A stretch of 23,451 nt of DNA, taken from contig JAJOKI010000013.1 of assembly GCA_021129915.1 (NCBI GenBank), positions 1 to 23,451 of the forward strand. Reading direction: 5' to 3'. Each line of letters starts with the position of its first letter. Positions within the stretch are counted from its first letter, which is position 1. Of this stretch, positions 1 to 8,297 are shown piece by piece. Below the pieces are notes generated by a model. It was given only the letters and a program-made list of their open reading frames with translations. It was not told the origin of the DNA and did not search any database. A program made the translations under genes and the position numbers. This stretch comes from Methanocellales archaeon (GTDB lineage Archaea > Halobacteriota > UBA148 > JAJOKI01).

Positions 1-2
1 TC

Positions 3-143
3 ATCACGCCGGGAGTGATCACAGATTTACTGGGCTTTATCCTGCTCATTCCATTTACCAGGGCCGGGGTGAAAAAAGTGCTGAAGAAATGGCTCAAGCG
101 AAAGTTCAGGTCTGGCGAGATACAGGTCCACGAGATTCCTTGA
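3..143 (+). CDS. fxsA: FxsA-family membrane protein, C-terminal fragment
   Basis: This is the 3' end of a gene that enters from the left edge; 46 residues and the TGA at 141-143 are visible. The fragment reads ITPGVITDLLGFILLIPFTR and then a strongly basic tail (VKKVLKKWLKRKF). PG.xTDxxGxxLLxPxxR is the conserved C-terminal core of FxsA, a small cytoplasmic-membrane protein first noted in E. coli for relieving phage T7 exclusion by the F plasmid. Its cellular role is unclear. The last membrane helix and the basic cytoplasmic tail are seen; the N-terminal half is outside the window. Its 3' end overlaps the 3' end of the convergent purN gene by 38 bp. The assignment rests on one motif block. 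Confidence 0.72.
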   Translation: MTPGVITDLLGFILLIPFTRAGVKKVLKKWLKRKFRSGEIQVHEIP

Positions 144-735
144 TTATAACCCGCCTCCCCTCTATCGTTAATCGTCCTTCTGCAAAGAGCCGTATCGCCT
201 CTGGATAGAGTTTTCTCTCCTCGACGAGAATTCGCTCCTTCAGCGTCTCGACGGTATCATCCTCCATGACTGGAACCGCGCTCTGCAGGATTATCGGCCC
301 GTTATCCACACTCTCGTCCACGAAATGTATGGTGCATCCGGAGACCTTGGCGCCGTGGTCAAGCACCTGCTTCCACGCATTCTTGCCAGGGAAAGCGGGC
401 AAGAGGGAGGGATGGACGTTCATGATCCTGTATGCATTCACGATGACTGGACCGAGTATTCGCCTGTAACCGTCGAGCACGATCAGGTCCACGTCATGCT
501 TCTCGAGATGCCGCACGATATCCTTCTCGTGCTCCTCCCTGGTCCTTGAGTCCACTGGAATGCACACGCTCTCAAGTCCACTCTCTCTCGCCCATTTTAA
601 GATGGGCGCGTCCGGATTTTCAGTGATCAGCATCGAGATATTGACGTCCAGCGCGCCCTTTTTGACCAGCTCCCAAAGGCGTTTCAGATTGCTCCCCCGG
701 TTGGAAGCTAGTACGGCTACGTTTATTCTCTCCAT
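106..735 (-). CDS. purN: Phosphoribosylglycinamide formyltransferase (GART, folate-dependent)
   Basis: PurN transfers a formyl group from 10-formyl-tetrahydrofolate to GAR in step three of purine synthesis. Counting from the GTG at 747, the N-terminal strand and phosphate-binding region are VAVLASNRGSNLKRL (10-24), and the catalytic Asn-His-Asp triad appears as N110 and H112 in MNVHPSLLPAFPG and D148 in VDNGPIILQ. The length of about 209 residues is normal for the family. I chose ATG 735 because MERINVAVLAS aligns with known PurN starts and AGTGAT lies just upstream. ATG 744, overlapping the folD stop as TGATG, and GTG 747 are alternatives. It is the last gene of glyA-folD-purN, so the formyl donor is made by the gene just upstream. 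The archaeal alternative PurT uses formate and is a different, ATP-grasp protein. Confidence 0.93.
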   Translation of the reverse strand: MERINVAVLASNRGSNLKRLWELVKKGALDVNISMLITENPDAPILKWARESGLESVCIPVDSRTREEHEKDIVRHLEKHDVDLIVLDGYRRILGPVIVNAYRIMNVHPSLLPAFPGKNAWKQVLDHGAKVSGCTIHFVDESVDNGPIILQSAVPVMEDDTVETLKERILVEERKLYPEAIRLFAEGRLTIEGRRVIIKESRGPVSRQT

Positions 736-743
736 GGTAAACA

Positions 744-1604
744 TCACTTCAGCGTGCTCTTTGCCGCAGTTATGGTATTGCGCATGAGCATCGCGATGGT
801 CATCGGGCCCACCCCGCCCGGCACGGGCGTGATTGCCGATGCTCTTTTCCTGATGCCCTCGAAATCGACATCTCCACAGAGTTTGCCATCGATCCGGTTG
901 ATGCCAACATCGATGACCACTGCGCCCTCCTTCACCATATCCTCTGTGATAAGTTTCGCCCTACCTGCTGCCACCACCAGTATATCCGCCCGTCTGGTGT
1001 ACTCGCCGAGATTCCTCGTCTTCGAATGACATATGGTGACGGTTGCATGCTTTGCCAGCAGCATCAAAGCTACTGGCTTGCCGACGATGCTGCTTCGCCC
1101 CGCAATCACGGCATGTTTGCCTTCAATATCCACTCCTGCCCTTTCCAGCAATATCATGATCCCCGCAGGGGTGCACGGAACAAGTGTTCCATCGCTGATA
1201 ATCAGGTTGCCCATGTTGACTGGATGAAAACCATCCACATCTTTCTTAGGGGACACCGTGTTCAAAATTTTCCGTTCATTTAGATGCGGCGGGAGAGGGA
1301 GTTGTACCAGGATGCCATGGATCTTCGATGCATCATTCAATTGCCGAATGAGCCGAATGACCTCACCCTCTCCGACATCTTCTGGAAATGCATGCTCCTC
1401 GTGATAGATACCTATGCTATCGCACGCTTTCTTCTTCATAGACACATAAGTCCGAGATGCCGGGTCGTCTCCTATCAGTATCGTCGCAAGGCCCGGAATC
1501 AAGTTTTGCTCGCTCTTTAATCGCTCAGTCTCGCATTTCATTCCCGCTTGCAATTCTGCTGCGATTTTACGCCCATCGATCAATACAGCGGGAATCGATC
1601 GCAT
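744..1604 (-). CDS. folD: Bifunctional methylene-THF dehydrogenase / methenyl-THF cyclohydrolase
   Basis: FolD interconverts 5,10-methylene-, 5,10-methenyl- and 10-formyl-tetrahydrofolate, normally with NADP. The 286 residues match the family length. Visible signatures are the substrate and catalytic segment YVSMKKKAC (Y53, K57), the block [11 protein letters not shown], the [12 protein letters not shown] motif, the Rossmann segment [15 protein letters not shown] and the C-terminal [18 protein letters not shown] 1604 overlaps the end of glyA by 25 bp. A TTG at 1583 overlapping the glyA stop would give [11 protein letters not shown] and is a real alternative. The gene lies between glyA, which produces methylene-THF, and purN, which consumes formyl-THF, so the three form a short C1 chain. 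It implies that this archaeon uses tetrahydrofolate, or a close analogue, alongside any methanopterin. Confidence 0.97.
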   Translation of the reverse strand: MRSIPAVLIDGRKIAAELQAGMKCETERLKSEQNLIPGLATILIGDDPASRTYVSMKKKACDSIGIYHEEHAFPEDVGEGEVIRLIRQLNDASKIHGILVQLPLPPHLNERKILNTVSPKKDVDGFHPVNMGNLIISDGTLVPCTPAGIMILLERAGVDIEGKHAVIAGRSSIVGKPVALMLLAKHATVTICHSKTRNLGEYTRRADILVVAAGRAKLITEDMVKEGAVVIDVGINRIDGKLCGDVDFEGIRKRASAITPVPGGVGPMTIAMLMRNTITAAKSTLK

Positions 1605-2809
1605 AACACCTCGACCTCCTTTTTGATATCGTCCCTATGTGATTTATTGTCGATGTCCAAAAGGATTGTGCTGATCATATCCGCTATCTTTCTCATCTCC
1701 GATTCCTTCATGCCCCTTGTGGTTACAGCCGGCGTACCGATTCGGATTCCGCTGGTGACAAAAGGACCGCGAGTGTCGAATGGGATGGTGTTCTTGTTCA
1801 CGGTGATGCCTGCTTCGCCCAGCACCGCCTCCGCATCCTTGCCGGTGATACCTTTATCTGTAAGGTCCACCAGCGCCAGATGGCTGTCGGTACCACCAGA
1901 TACTATGGCAAATCCATTGTTTAATAGCGTATTTGCTATCGCCTTTGCATTCTTGACGGTCTGCTTCTGATACTCCACGAACTCCTTTGTCATCGCCAGT
2001 TTGAATGTCACCGCTTTGGCGGCGATGGCATGCATCAGGGGGCCGCCCTGTATCCCAGGGAACACCATTTTGTCGATCGCTTGGGCAAACTCGCCCTTGC
2101 AGATGATAAAACCTCCCCTCGCACCGCGCAGCGTTTTATGGCTGGTGCTCGTCACGAAGTGCGCATGCGGTACCGGATTTTGGTGCAGACCTGCCGCAAC
2201 CAAGCCGGCGATGTGCGACATATCGACCATTAGATATGCTCCAATCTCATCGGCGATTTCCCCGAATCTGGCAAAATCTATCTCTCTCGGATAGGCGCTC
2301 GCCCCCGCCACAATCATGTTTGGCTTGTGTTTTTTAGCCAACCCCTCTACCACATCATAGTCTATCCTCTGCGTCTCTCTCTCCACCCCATAGGAAACGT
2401 TCTTAAAAAATTTCCCAGAAAAACTGACCGGACTCCCGTGCGTCAGATGCCCGCCATGAGAGAGCTCCATGCCCATGATGGTGTCGCCGACGTTCAACAT
2501 CGCGAAATAAACTGCCATATTGGCCTGCGATCCTGAATGTGCCTGAACATTGACGTGTTCGGCACCAAAGAGCTTCTTTGCCCGCTCGATCGCCAGGTTT
2601 TCCACCACGTCCATGTACTCGCATCCGCCGTAGTATCGTCTGCCAGGATATCCTTCAGCGTACTTGTTCGTCATGACCGAGCCTTGCGCCTCTAAGATTG
2701 CCTCGTCGACGCAATTCTCAGAAGCAATCAGTTCCAGCCCGGATCGCTCTCTCTCAATCTCCTGTTCAATCACCCTTGCCACTTCTGGGTCCGCCTCAAT
2801 TAATCTCAT
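1580..2809 (-). CDS. glyA: Serine hydroxymethyltransferase
   Basis: GlyA is a PLP enzyme that converts serine and a tetrahydropterin into glycine and the methylene carrier. Family blocks are present in order: [68 protein letters not shown], then [15 protein letters not shown] with the PLP lysine K225 counted from ATG 2809. The frame is open to ATG 2863, but I chose 2809: it gives about 409 residues, starts like known GlyA (short lead, then the acidic helix), and the likely TATA element at 2846-2853 lies inside the longer version. It is the first gene of the operon with folD and purN. The pterin used (folate or methanopterin) cannot be told from sequence, but the folD neighbour favours folate. 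Confidence 0.97.
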   Translation of the reverse strand: MRLIEADPEVARVIEQEIERERSGLELIASENCVDEAILEAQGSVMTNKYAEGYPGRRYYGGCEYMDVVENLAIERAKKLFGAEHVNVQAHSGSQANMAVYFAMLNVGDTIMGMELSHGGHLTHGSPVSFSGKFFKNVSYGVERETQRIDYDVVEGLAKKHKPNMIVAGASAYPREIDFARFGEIADEIGAYLMVDMSHIAGLVAAGLHQNPVPHAHFVTSTSHKTLRGARGGFIICKGEFAQAIDKMVFPGIQGGPLMHAIAAKAVTFKLAMTKEFVEYQKQTVKNAKAIANTLLNNGFAIVSGGTDSHLALVDLTDKGITGKDAEAVLGEAGITVNKNTIPFDTRGPFVTSGIRIGTPAVTTRGMKESEMRKIADMISTILLDIDNKSHRDDIKKEVEVLCDRFPLY

Positions 2810-2845
2810 CAAATCTTCTCTCCATGTACTATTTCTGCTACGAGG

Positions 2846-2853
2846 ATTTAAAT
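2846..2853. promoter_or_regulatory. Shared TATA-like element between glyA and carS
   Basis: ATTTAAAT is a perfect palindrome in the 84-bp divergent gap. It sits about 37 bp upstream of the glyA start at 2809 and about 41 bp upstream of the carS GTG at 2894, so it could seat TBP in either direction with short leaders. This is inferred from position and composition only. Confidence 0.4.
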
Positions 2854-2893
2854 TGCATGACATCTATCAATCCATATCCAAAAAACATTTTCG

Positions 2894-3430
2894 GTGTTGA
2901 TATATGTGCTGGAAACCATAATAAACGCGATCTGGTTGATGATGCCTGCATATATTTCCAATATGTGTGCTGTATTGTGCGGGGGCGGAACTCCAATCGA
3001 TTTGAGACGAAAATTTAGAGACGGAAAAAGGATGCTGGGAGATGGAAAGACCTACAACGGATTTATTGGGGGGGTGTTCGGAGGAATTGTTATGGGGGCG
3101 GGACAAAACATCATCGCTCCTGATTTGGGTTTGCCCCACTTTACCATTCCTGCGCTTATCTGCCTGCCCCTGGGTGCGATGATGGGAGATACCACAAAGA
3201 GCTTTTTAAAAAGGCGTGCAGGACATGAGTGTGGAGTTCCCCTGCCATTGGTGGACCAACTGGATTTCGTCTTTGGCGCACTGATATTCACAGCCATTTT
3301 CAGCTATGGCTGGTTCATCGAAAATTTCACACTATGGGTTATCATAACGATAATCGTGCTGACCCCGATTTTACATAAACTCTTCAACATCATCGGGTAT
3401 AAAATAGGGAAAAAAGATGTGCCGTGGTGA
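2894..3430 (+). CDS. carS: CDP-2,3-bis-(O-geranylgeranyl)-sn-glycerol synthase (CDP-archaeol synthase)
   Basis: CarS (formerly DUF46) transfers CMP from CTP to unsaturated archaetidic acid in the membrane, giving CDP-archaeol, the precursor of archaeal polar lipids. The 178 residues contain the family signatures PAYISNM at 18-24, the cytosolic loop GGGTPIDLRRKFRDGKRMLG followed by DGKTYNGFIGG (30-60), and GDTTKSFLKRR (98-108) followed by PLVDQLDFVFGAL. About five hydrophobic segments are visible, near residues 5-25, 55-72, 83-98, 125-142 and 147-168. GTG 2894 is the furthest start. GTG 2906, preceded by GGTG at 2893-2896, gives MLETIINAIWLMMPAY and fits the family better. The stop falls just before the pyrE start, so the two are probably co-transcribed. 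Confidence 0.93.
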   Translation: MLIYVLETIINAIWLMMPAYISNMCAVLCGGGTPIDLRRKFRDGKRMLGDGKTYNGFIGGVFGGIVMGAGQNIIAPDLGLPHFTIPALICLPLGAMMGDTTKSFLKRRAGHECGVPLPLVDQLDFVFGALIFTAIFSYGWFIENFTLWVIITIIVLTPILHKLFNIIGYKIGKKDVPW

Positions 3431-3455
3431 ACCGGTGAGATATAAAAGTGAGGAT

Positions 3456-3980
3456 ATGTTGATGGAAGAGCGGTCCGAATTGATAAAAGCGCTTAAAAAA
3501 GCGGTCAAATTTGGCGATTTTACGCTGTCTTCGGGCAAGAAGAGCAGCTATTACATTGACAAATATGTTTTCGAGACAAACCCAGAGTGTTTGATGGCGG
3601 TGGGCAAGCAAATGTCAAAATTGATACCGCCTGGCACGCAGAGACTTGCAGGAATCGAGCTCGGGTCGATTCCGCTGGCGGTGGTGACAAGCATCTGCAG
3701 TAGTTTGCCATATGTTATGGTCAGAAAAGAAAAGAAAGAATATGGAACGGGCAAGAAAGTCGAGGGCGAATTTGCAGCAGGCGAGCACGTCCTTCTGATA
3801 GAGGACGTCACTACGACTGGTTCAGGGGCGGTCATGGCGGCCAAGATACTGCGCGAGCTTGGAATGATCGTCGATTGCGCCATCGTAGCAGTTGACCGGG
3901 AAGAGGGCGCAAAAGAGAATCTGGATAAAATCGGCGTCTTACTCATCCCACTTATCACAGCAAGGGAGTTGCTGGAATGA
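3456..3980 (+). CDS. pyrE: Orotate phosphoribosyltransferase
   Basis: PyrE joins orotate and PRPP to make OMP in pyrimidine synthesis. Counting from ATG 3456 the protein has 174 residues, normal for archaeal PyrE. The N-terminal [16 protein letters not shown] segment is orotate-specific, [11 protein letters not shown] (90-100) is the mobile catalytic lysine loop, and [17 protein letters not shown] (113-129) is the PRPP-binding loop with two adjacent acidic residues. The frame is open back to 3417 inside carS, but ATG 3456 has GTGAGG just upstream and matches the family N terminus. ATG 3462 is a close alternative. The stop overlaps the purD start by 4 bp (ATGA), indicating translational coupling. 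Confidence 0.96.
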   Translation: MLMEERSELIKALKKAVKFGDFTLSSGKKSSYYIDKYVFETNPECLMAVGKQMSKLIPPGTQRLAGIELGSIPLAVVTSICSSLPYVMVRKEKKEYGTGKKVEGEFAAGEHVLLIEDVTTTGSGAVMAAKILRELGMIVDCAIVAVDREEGAKENLDKIGVLLIPLITARELLE

Positions 3981-5275
3981 ATATTCTAATTGTCGGTTCT
4001 GGCGGCAGGGAACATGCTATCGCCGAGGCTCTGACACGAAGCAGACATCATCCAACCATGTATGCCGTGATGAAAAATCGTAATCCCGGTATAGCACGCT
4101 TATGCGAAGATATATTGATCGCTGAAGAGGTCGACATCTCAAAGATTACAGGCTATGCAGACAAAATTAAAACCGACTTAGCGATAATCGGGCCCGAGGC
4201 GCCGCTTGCCGCAGGCATTGTGGACGCGCTTGAAGAAATTGACGTTCCCGCGGTCGGTCCCAAAAAAACAGTTGCGAGAATCGAGTCGGACAAGGCATGG
4301 ACGCGTCAGCTGATGAAGAAACATGGCATCAAGGGATGTCCTGTTTTCAGGGCATTCGGCGATGCAGACGATGCGTGCGAATTTATTGACAAATTTGAAA
4401 AAGGTGCAGTCATCAAACCCGCAGGTCTCACGGGCGGAAAGGGCGTAAAGGTGGTCGGGGACCAGGTAGACAAGCACGGTGCTAAAGAATACGTCAAAGG
4501 TCTTCTGGAAAAAGGAGGGGTGGTGATAGAAGAACGTCTTGTGGGAGAGGAATTTACGGTCCAGGCGTTTGTGGACGGAAAGACGCTGGCGCCAGGTCCG
4601 GCAGTGCAAGACCACAAAAGGGCGTATGAGGGGGACAAAGGACCGAATACCGGCGGCATGGGGTCATATAGCGATGCCGGAGACATTTTGCCCTTCATGG
4701 CCGAACAGGACTATGTAGACGGGATAGAGATAATGAAGCAAACGGTTGCCGCACTGAAAAAGGAGACAGGAGTGGAGTATAAGGGAATCCTGTACGGACA
4801 ATTTATGCTGACCGCCGATGGTCCAAAAGTTATCGAGTTCAACTGCAGATTTGGAGACCCAGAGGCGATGAACGTGCTACCTCTCCTAAGGACAGATCTG
4901 GTGGAGATAGCATACGCCATATTGAATGGTTCGCTTTCAGACGCCGAATTTATGCGCAAGGCTACCGTATGTAAATACGCCGTGCCAAAAGGCTATCCTG
5001 TCAAGCCCATCATTGGAGCAAAATTATCAATAGAGCCGATTGAGGAAGCCCTCCTGTTTTATGCAAGCGTGAACGAGGTCGGCAGAGAGATATACACCAC
5101 TTCGTCGCGTTCGCTTGCCGTCGTGGGGATTGCCGATACAATCTCCGAAGCAGAGAAAAAAGCAGAAAATGCGTTATCCAGAATAAAAGGAAACATACAG
5201 TGCCGGCACGATATTGGAAAAAAGTTTTTAATCCAGAAACGAATTGACCATATGAATTCGTTGAGGAGGTCGTGA
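3977..5275 (+). CDS. purD: Phosphoribosylamine--glycine ligase (GAR synthetase)
   Basis: PurD condenses phosphoribosylamine and glycine with ATP, step two of purine synthesis; its product GAR is the substrate of PurN encoded at the left of the window. The 432-residue protein shows the N-terminal [28 protein letters not shown] (72-81), the ATP-grasp glycine-rich loop [17 protein letters not shown] (144-160), [10 protein letters not shown] (223-232) and the metal-binding [18 protein letters not shown] (287-304). It begins in an ATGA overlap with pyrE. It ends in a TGATG overlap with argF, and the argF ribosome binding site GAGGAGGT lies within its last codons. Nothing looks broken. Confidence 0.97.
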   Translation: MNILIVGSGGREHAIAEALTRSRHHPTMYAVMKNRNPGIARLCEDILIAEEVDISKITGYADKIKTDLAIIGPEAPLAAGIVDALEEIDVPAVGPKKTVARIESDKAWTRQLMKKHGIKGCPVFRAFGDADDACEFIDKFEKGAVIKPAGLTGGKGVKVVGDQVDKHGAKEYVKGLLEKGGVVIEERLVGEEFTVQAFVDGKTLAPGPAVQDHKRAYEGDKGPNTGGMGSYSDAGDILPFMAEQDYVDGIEIMKQTVAALKKETGVEYKGILYGQFMLTADGPKVIEFNCRFGDPEAMNVLPLLRTDLVEIAYAILNGSLSDAEFMRKATVCKYAVPKGYPVKPIIGAKLSIEPIEEALLFYASVNEVGREIYTTSSRSLAVVGIADTISEAEKKAENALSRIKGNIQCRHDIGKKFLIQKRIDHMNSLRRS

Positions 5276-6177
5276 TGAATTTCATTTCGATGGCGGACCT
5301 GACATATGATGATATCATCGGCATACTTGAAATGGCAGAGGAGCTAAAGGAAGAACGAAAGCGCGGGGAGCTATCAGACCATTTAAAAAACAAGAGCCTG
5401 GCGATGATATTTGAAAAGCCATCCACCAGAACGCGCGTCTCATTCGAAACTGCCATGGTCGACCTGGGCGGACATGCACTGTATCTCAACTGGCAGGACA
5501 TTCAACTTGGGAGAGGGGAGACGATAAAAGACAGTACACAGGTGCTGTCTCGCTATGTGCATGGGGTGGTGATTAGGGCGAACGCACATAAAACAGTCGT
5601 TCAATTCGCAAAGCACTCAAAGGTGCCGATAATCAATGGATTGACCGATATCGAGCATCCCTGCCAATCCATCGCGGACTTATTGACTATCTATGAATCA
5701 AAGGGAGACTTCGCCGACCTTAAATTTGGCTGGATAGGAGATGGCAACAATGTATGCAACTCATCGATACTGGCTGGTGCGCTCACCGGAATGGATGTCG
5801 TTGTGGCATGTCCAGAGGGATATGAACCCAACGAGGCGGTCGTGAAACGGGCAGAGGAGCTTGGGGGCGATATAAAGATTACACATGAGCCAGGGGAGGC
5901 GGCCAGGGATGCAGACGTGCTCTACACGGATGTGTGGGTGTCGATGGGGGACGAGAGCCAGAAAAAGAGAAAAATGCACGATTTCCAGGGATTCCAGATC
6001 GATGCGGATATTGTGGAGATGGCAAAAGATGACGTCATCGTCATGCACTGCCTGCCAGCCAACAGGGGAGAGGAAATCACGTCAGACATCATCGATGGCC
6101 CACATTCTGTGATATTTGAGCAGGCTGAGAACAGGTTGCATGTCCAGAAGGCGCTGTTGATTAAACTCATGGTTTAA
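5275..6177 (+). CDS. argF: Ornithine carbamoyltransferase
   Basis: ArgF makes citrulline from ornithine and carbamoyl phosphate in arginine synthesis. The 300-residue protein carries the carbamoyl-phosphate motif STRTR (50-54), HPCQ (128-131), the ornithine-side segment WVSMGDE (221-227), which distinguishes it from aspartate transcarbamoylase, and HCLPANRGEE (258-267) with the catalytic cysteine. GAGGAGGT at 5263-5270 precedes ATG 5275, which overlaps the purD TGA; a GTG at 5272 is also in frame. It is the last gene of the carS-pyrE-purD-argF run. Carbamoyl phosphate feeds both arginine and pyrimidine pathways, which may explain sharing an operon with pyrE, although pairing with purD and carS looks like general biosynthetic packing. 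Confidence 0.97.
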   Translation: MNFISMADLTYDDIIGILEMAEELKEERKRGELSDHLKNKSLAMIFEKPSTRTRVSFETAMVDLGGHALYLNWQDIQLGRGETIKDSTQVLSRYVHGVVIRANAHKTVVQFAKHSKVPIINGLTDIEHPCQSIADLLTIYESKGDFADLKFGWIGDGNNVCNSSILAGALTGMDVVVACPEGYEPNEAVVKRAEELGGDIKITHEPGEAARDADVLYTDVWVSMGDESQKKRKMHDFQGFQIDADIVEMAKDDVIVMHCLPANRGEEITSDIIDGPHSVIFEQAENRLHVQKALLIKLMV

Positions 6178-6273
6178 AGCTAAACTCGTCTTACTGCCCA
6201 ATCATCGACTCGGTTGGTTGGGATTTGACCTTCGGAAGTAAGCCCGCTTGCATCGCTTCACCCTCTTTACTTC

Positions 6274-6279
6274 AAAAAA
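6274..6279 (-). terminator. Oligo-T terminator of the tRNA-Thr gene
   Basis: On the minus strand the acceptor stem CCGGGGC runs directly into TTTTTT followed by GAAG. The first T is also the discriminator base. A T-run right after the RNA is the usual archaeal termination signal. It also faces the end of the convergent argF gene. Confidence 0.55.
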
Positions 6280-6436
6280 GCCCCGGGCGAGATTTGAACT
6301 CGCGACCTAGTGATGTCTTGCAACTGCCTACCGAAGTGGACAATGTCACAGTTCTTCGAACTGCGAGAGTTGTAGTCCCTATGGGACTTCAACATTGTTA
6401 CAAGTCACTCGCTCTTCCAGACTGAGCCACCGAGGC
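6279..6436 (-). tRNA. tRNA-Thr (anticodon UGU) with an 84-nt intron
   Basis: On the minus strand the acceptor 5' strand GCCTCGG (6436-6430) pairs with CCGGGGC at the 3' end with one T-G wobble. T8, the D-stem GCTC/GAGC with GG in the loop, anticodon stem AGTGA/TCACT, loop C-T-TGT-A-A, a 5-nt variable loop and T-arm GCGAG-TTCAAAT-CTCGC complete a canonical 74-nt tRNA once the intron is removed. Anticodon TGT reads ACA, so it is threonine. The discriminator is T, as is common for archaeal tRNA-Thr, and no CCA is encoded. The gene begins 38 bp after the pgk stop on the same strand; TTTTATG at 6468-6474 could serve as a TATA box, or it may be processed from a pgk read-through. Confidence 0.95.
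6315..6398 (-). other. Archaeal tRNA intron with bulge-helix-bulge splice site
   Basis: The intron lies between positions 37 and 38 of tRNA-Thr. The splice motif is explicit: CTTG (positions 32-35) pairs with CAAG near the intron 3' end, giving the central 4-bp helix. The two 3-nt bulges are TAA and ACA, and an inner helix CAAT/GTTG follows. Inside the intron are two 6-bp hairpins with 3-nt loops, AGTCCC-ATA-GGGACT and CAGTTC-GAA-GAACTG, and a small stem capped by a C(TTCG)G tetraloop. It encodes no endonuclease. Removal is expected by the archaeal EndA splicing endonuclease and RtcB ligase. Confidence 0.9.
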
Positions 6437-6474
6437 ATGCCCCTCAATTACAATGTTGCAGGCACAGCATAAAA

Positions 6475-7704
6475 TCACCGCTTGGATTTAAACCGTTTCG
6501 TCGAATTCCTGAGCGCGGCTATCGCGGGCAATACCCTCCCGGCGAGGGACACGATACACGCACCTCCACCAGTGCTCATGTGTGCAACCTTTTTCTCCAG
6601 CCCTGCCTTTCGCATTGCAGCTCCACTGTGCCCTCCGCTTATTACAGCAAATTTCGCTTTTGTAGCGGCTTCCAGAATCTCAAACGTCCCCAGGGCAAAA
6701 TCCCTCTCCTCGAAAACCCCTGCGGCACCATTCAATACCACAGTTCCCGCATTTTTGATTTCATCAGTGAAGGCCATGGTAGATTCTATGCCTATGTCAA
6801 AGATCGGATACCTGACAGGTAGCGCATCTATTTTGACTTCAAAACGTTTGCCTTTTTTATTTAGTGCCACATCTATTGGCATTGCTATCCTGCTGCCAAA
6901 TTTTTTGAGCAATGCTTTTGCCATGGGAAACCCGTCCAAACCACCTTGTTTTTCGATGAGCTGCATATTTTTGGTCCCTATATCGACCCCGGATGCAGCC
7001 AAAAACACATTTGCCACAACACCACTCACAAGTACTCTATCAGCGACGTCGTTCGACAGGACATTTTTAATGACATCGATTGCATCGTTGGTCTTGGTTC
7101 CACCAAGCACGAATATACGTGGCTGGTCTGAGCCAGCCATGACCTTGTCCAATATGCTTATCTCCTTCTCCATCAGTTTGCCTGCTGCAGATGGGATTAC
7201 ATGCGTAAATCCCACCATTGACGCATGAGACCTGTGCGCAGACCCGAAGGCGTCGTTTATGAACAGATCGAAGTGTGGTGTTAGATTGCTGACCAGGTGC
7301 GTTTTGGCATGCTCTTCTGGTCCTTGTTCGAGCCCTTCCTCAGAATAGAACCTCACGTTTTCAAGAAGTAGCACCTCTCCTACTTCTGTCTCCTCTATCG
7401 CACGTCGTGCAGAAGAGCCAAAAATATCATCTATATAAGTCACCTTTTGCCGTACGATTCTGTTCAACAGTTTAGCATGTGGTTCCATGGTGGTGAAATC
7501 ACTTTTTCCAGGCCGACTCTGATGTGCGAGCACTACTGTCTTCGCTTTTTCCAGCCTTTTCAAAGTCTCCGTATGGCTCCACAATCGCTTGTCATCTAGG
7601 ATTTTTCCTGTGTGAGGGTCCATTGGCGAATTTAAGTCCAGTCGAACTAAGACGGCTTTGCCATCGACGTCAAAATCATCCATCGTAAGGTATTTTAATT
7701 TCAT
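6475..7704 (-). CDS. pgk: Phosphoglycerate kinase
   Basis: Pgk interconverts 1,3-bisphosphoglycerate + ADP and 3-phosphoglycerate + ATP; in an autotrophic archaeon it would mostly run towards sugars. The 409 residues contain VRLDLNSP (20-27), the substrate loop AHQSRPG (60-66), DAFGSAHRSHAS (151-162), the nucleotide-binding GGTKTND (201-207), NGAAGVFE (325-332, usually NGPxGVFE), SGGHS (356-360) and the closing STGGGA (377-382). NGAAGVFE and GGHS are modest departures from bacterial forms and look archaeal. ATG 7704 gives a typical N terminus. A TATA-like ATTTAACTAATTA about 20-30 bp upstream suggests a leaderless or short-leader transcript, divergent from the Lrp gene. Confidence 0.97.
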   Translation of the reverse strand: MKLKYLTMDDFDVDGKAVLVRLDLNSPMDPHTGKILDDKRLWSHTETLKRLEKAKTVVLAHQSRPGKSDFTTMEPHAKLLNRIVRQKVTYIDDIFGSSARRAIEETEVGEVLLLENVRFYSEEGLEQGPEEHAKTHLVSNLTPHFDLFINDAFGSAHRSHASMVGFTHVIPSAAGKLMEKEISILDKVMAGSDQPRIFVLGGTKTNDAIDVIKNVLSNDVADRVLVSGVVANVFLAASGVDIGTKNMQLIEKQGGLDGFPMAKALLKKFGSRIAMPIDVALNKKGKRFEVKIDALPVRYPIFDIGIESTMAFTDEIKNAGTVVLNGAAGVFEERDFALGTFEILEAATKAKFAVISGGHSGAAMRKAGLEKKVAHMSTGGGACIVSLAGRVLPAIAALRNSTKRFKSKR

Positions 7705-7737
7705 GCGTACCCTTTACTGTAATTAGTTAAATAGGAT

Positions 7738-7757
7738 AATAAGATATAATACTTATT
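7738..7757. promoter_or_regulatory. TATA region with a 6+6 bp dyad upstream of the Lrp-family gene
   Basis: The 107-bp gap between pgk and the Lrp-family start is A/T-rich. It contains AATAAG-ATATAATA-CTTATT, an inverted repeat of 6 bp arms around an 8-bp TATA-like core, about 55-74 bp upstream of ATG 7812. Lrp/AsnC proteins bind short palindromes and often repress themselves by blocking TBP/TFB, so this is a candidate self-operator. The dyad is seen directly; the function is inference. Confidence 0.4.
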
Positions 7758-7811
7758 CACAAAGGTTTTTACTCAGTATATTCAGATTAGACAATGAAGG
7801 GGGGTGATATC

Positions 7812-8297
7812 ATGAAGGAAGAAAAGATACTCAAAATACTGGAAGACGATGCAAGAGTGGGTGCTGGCGATATTGCTACCATGATCGGAGCATCTGAATC
7901 CCAGGTTAAAAAGTCAATAGAGAAACTGGAGAAAGAGGACATCATTCGAAGATACAAAACCATAATCAACTGGGACAAGGTCGGCAAAGAGTACGTGTAT
8001 GCGATGATAGAGGTGAAAATCACTCCAGAACGGGGCGCGGGATACGATGCTATTGCAGAGCGTATTGCCAAGTTCACGGAGGTCATCTCCGTCCGTTTGA
8101 TATCTGGAGACCACGACCTATCCTTATTGGTCAAGGGCCAGACAATGAAAGATGTAGCATTCTTCGTCGCGGAAAAGATAGCGCCACTGGAGCAGATACA
8201 GAGTACTGTCACCCACTTCATACTCAGAACATATAAAGAAGGTGGAGACATCTTATACGGAAAAGAAGAGCCCAAGAGGCTGGCGATAACCCTATGA
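7812..8297 (+). CDS. Lrp/AsnC-family transcriptional regulator
   Basis: The 161-residue protein has an N-terminal winged helix-turn-helix (about 1-52: EEKILKILEDDARVGAGDIA, then SESQVKKSIEKLEKEDIIRR) and a C-terminal RAM/AsnC ligand domain (about 60-140). The latter runs through VYAMIEVKITPERGAGYDAI, a segment EVISVRLISGDHDLSLLVKG, and TVTHFILRTYKEGG. Such proteins sense amino acids and form octamers on DNA. An ATG at 7794 is in frame, but GGGGTGAT directly before ATG 7812 is a clear ribosome binding site, so 7812 is chosen. The stop overlaps the aminotransferase start by 4 bp (ATGA), so it probably controls that gene and itself. The ligand is not predictable. Confidence 0.92.
   Translation: MKEEKILKILEDDARVGAGDIATMIGASESQVKKSIEKLEKEDIIRRYKTIINWDKVGKEYVYAMIEVKITPERGAGYDAIAERIAKFTEVISVRLISGDHDLSLLVKGQTMKDVAFFVAEKIAPLEQIQSTVTHFILRTYKEGGDILYGKEEPKRLAITL

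Noticed and set aside
2810..2863. Longer glyA start at ATG 2863
   Set aside because: The extra 18 residues are not family-like and would include the probable promoter.
6225..6425. 66-residue open frame on the plus strand
   Set aside because: It covers the tRNA-Thr gene in reverse; the RNA explains the sequence.
6482..7228. 248-residue open frame on the plus strand
   Set aside because: It is antisense to pgk, which has all family motifs; the product is Ser/Pro/Thr-rich with no domain, a shadow frame.
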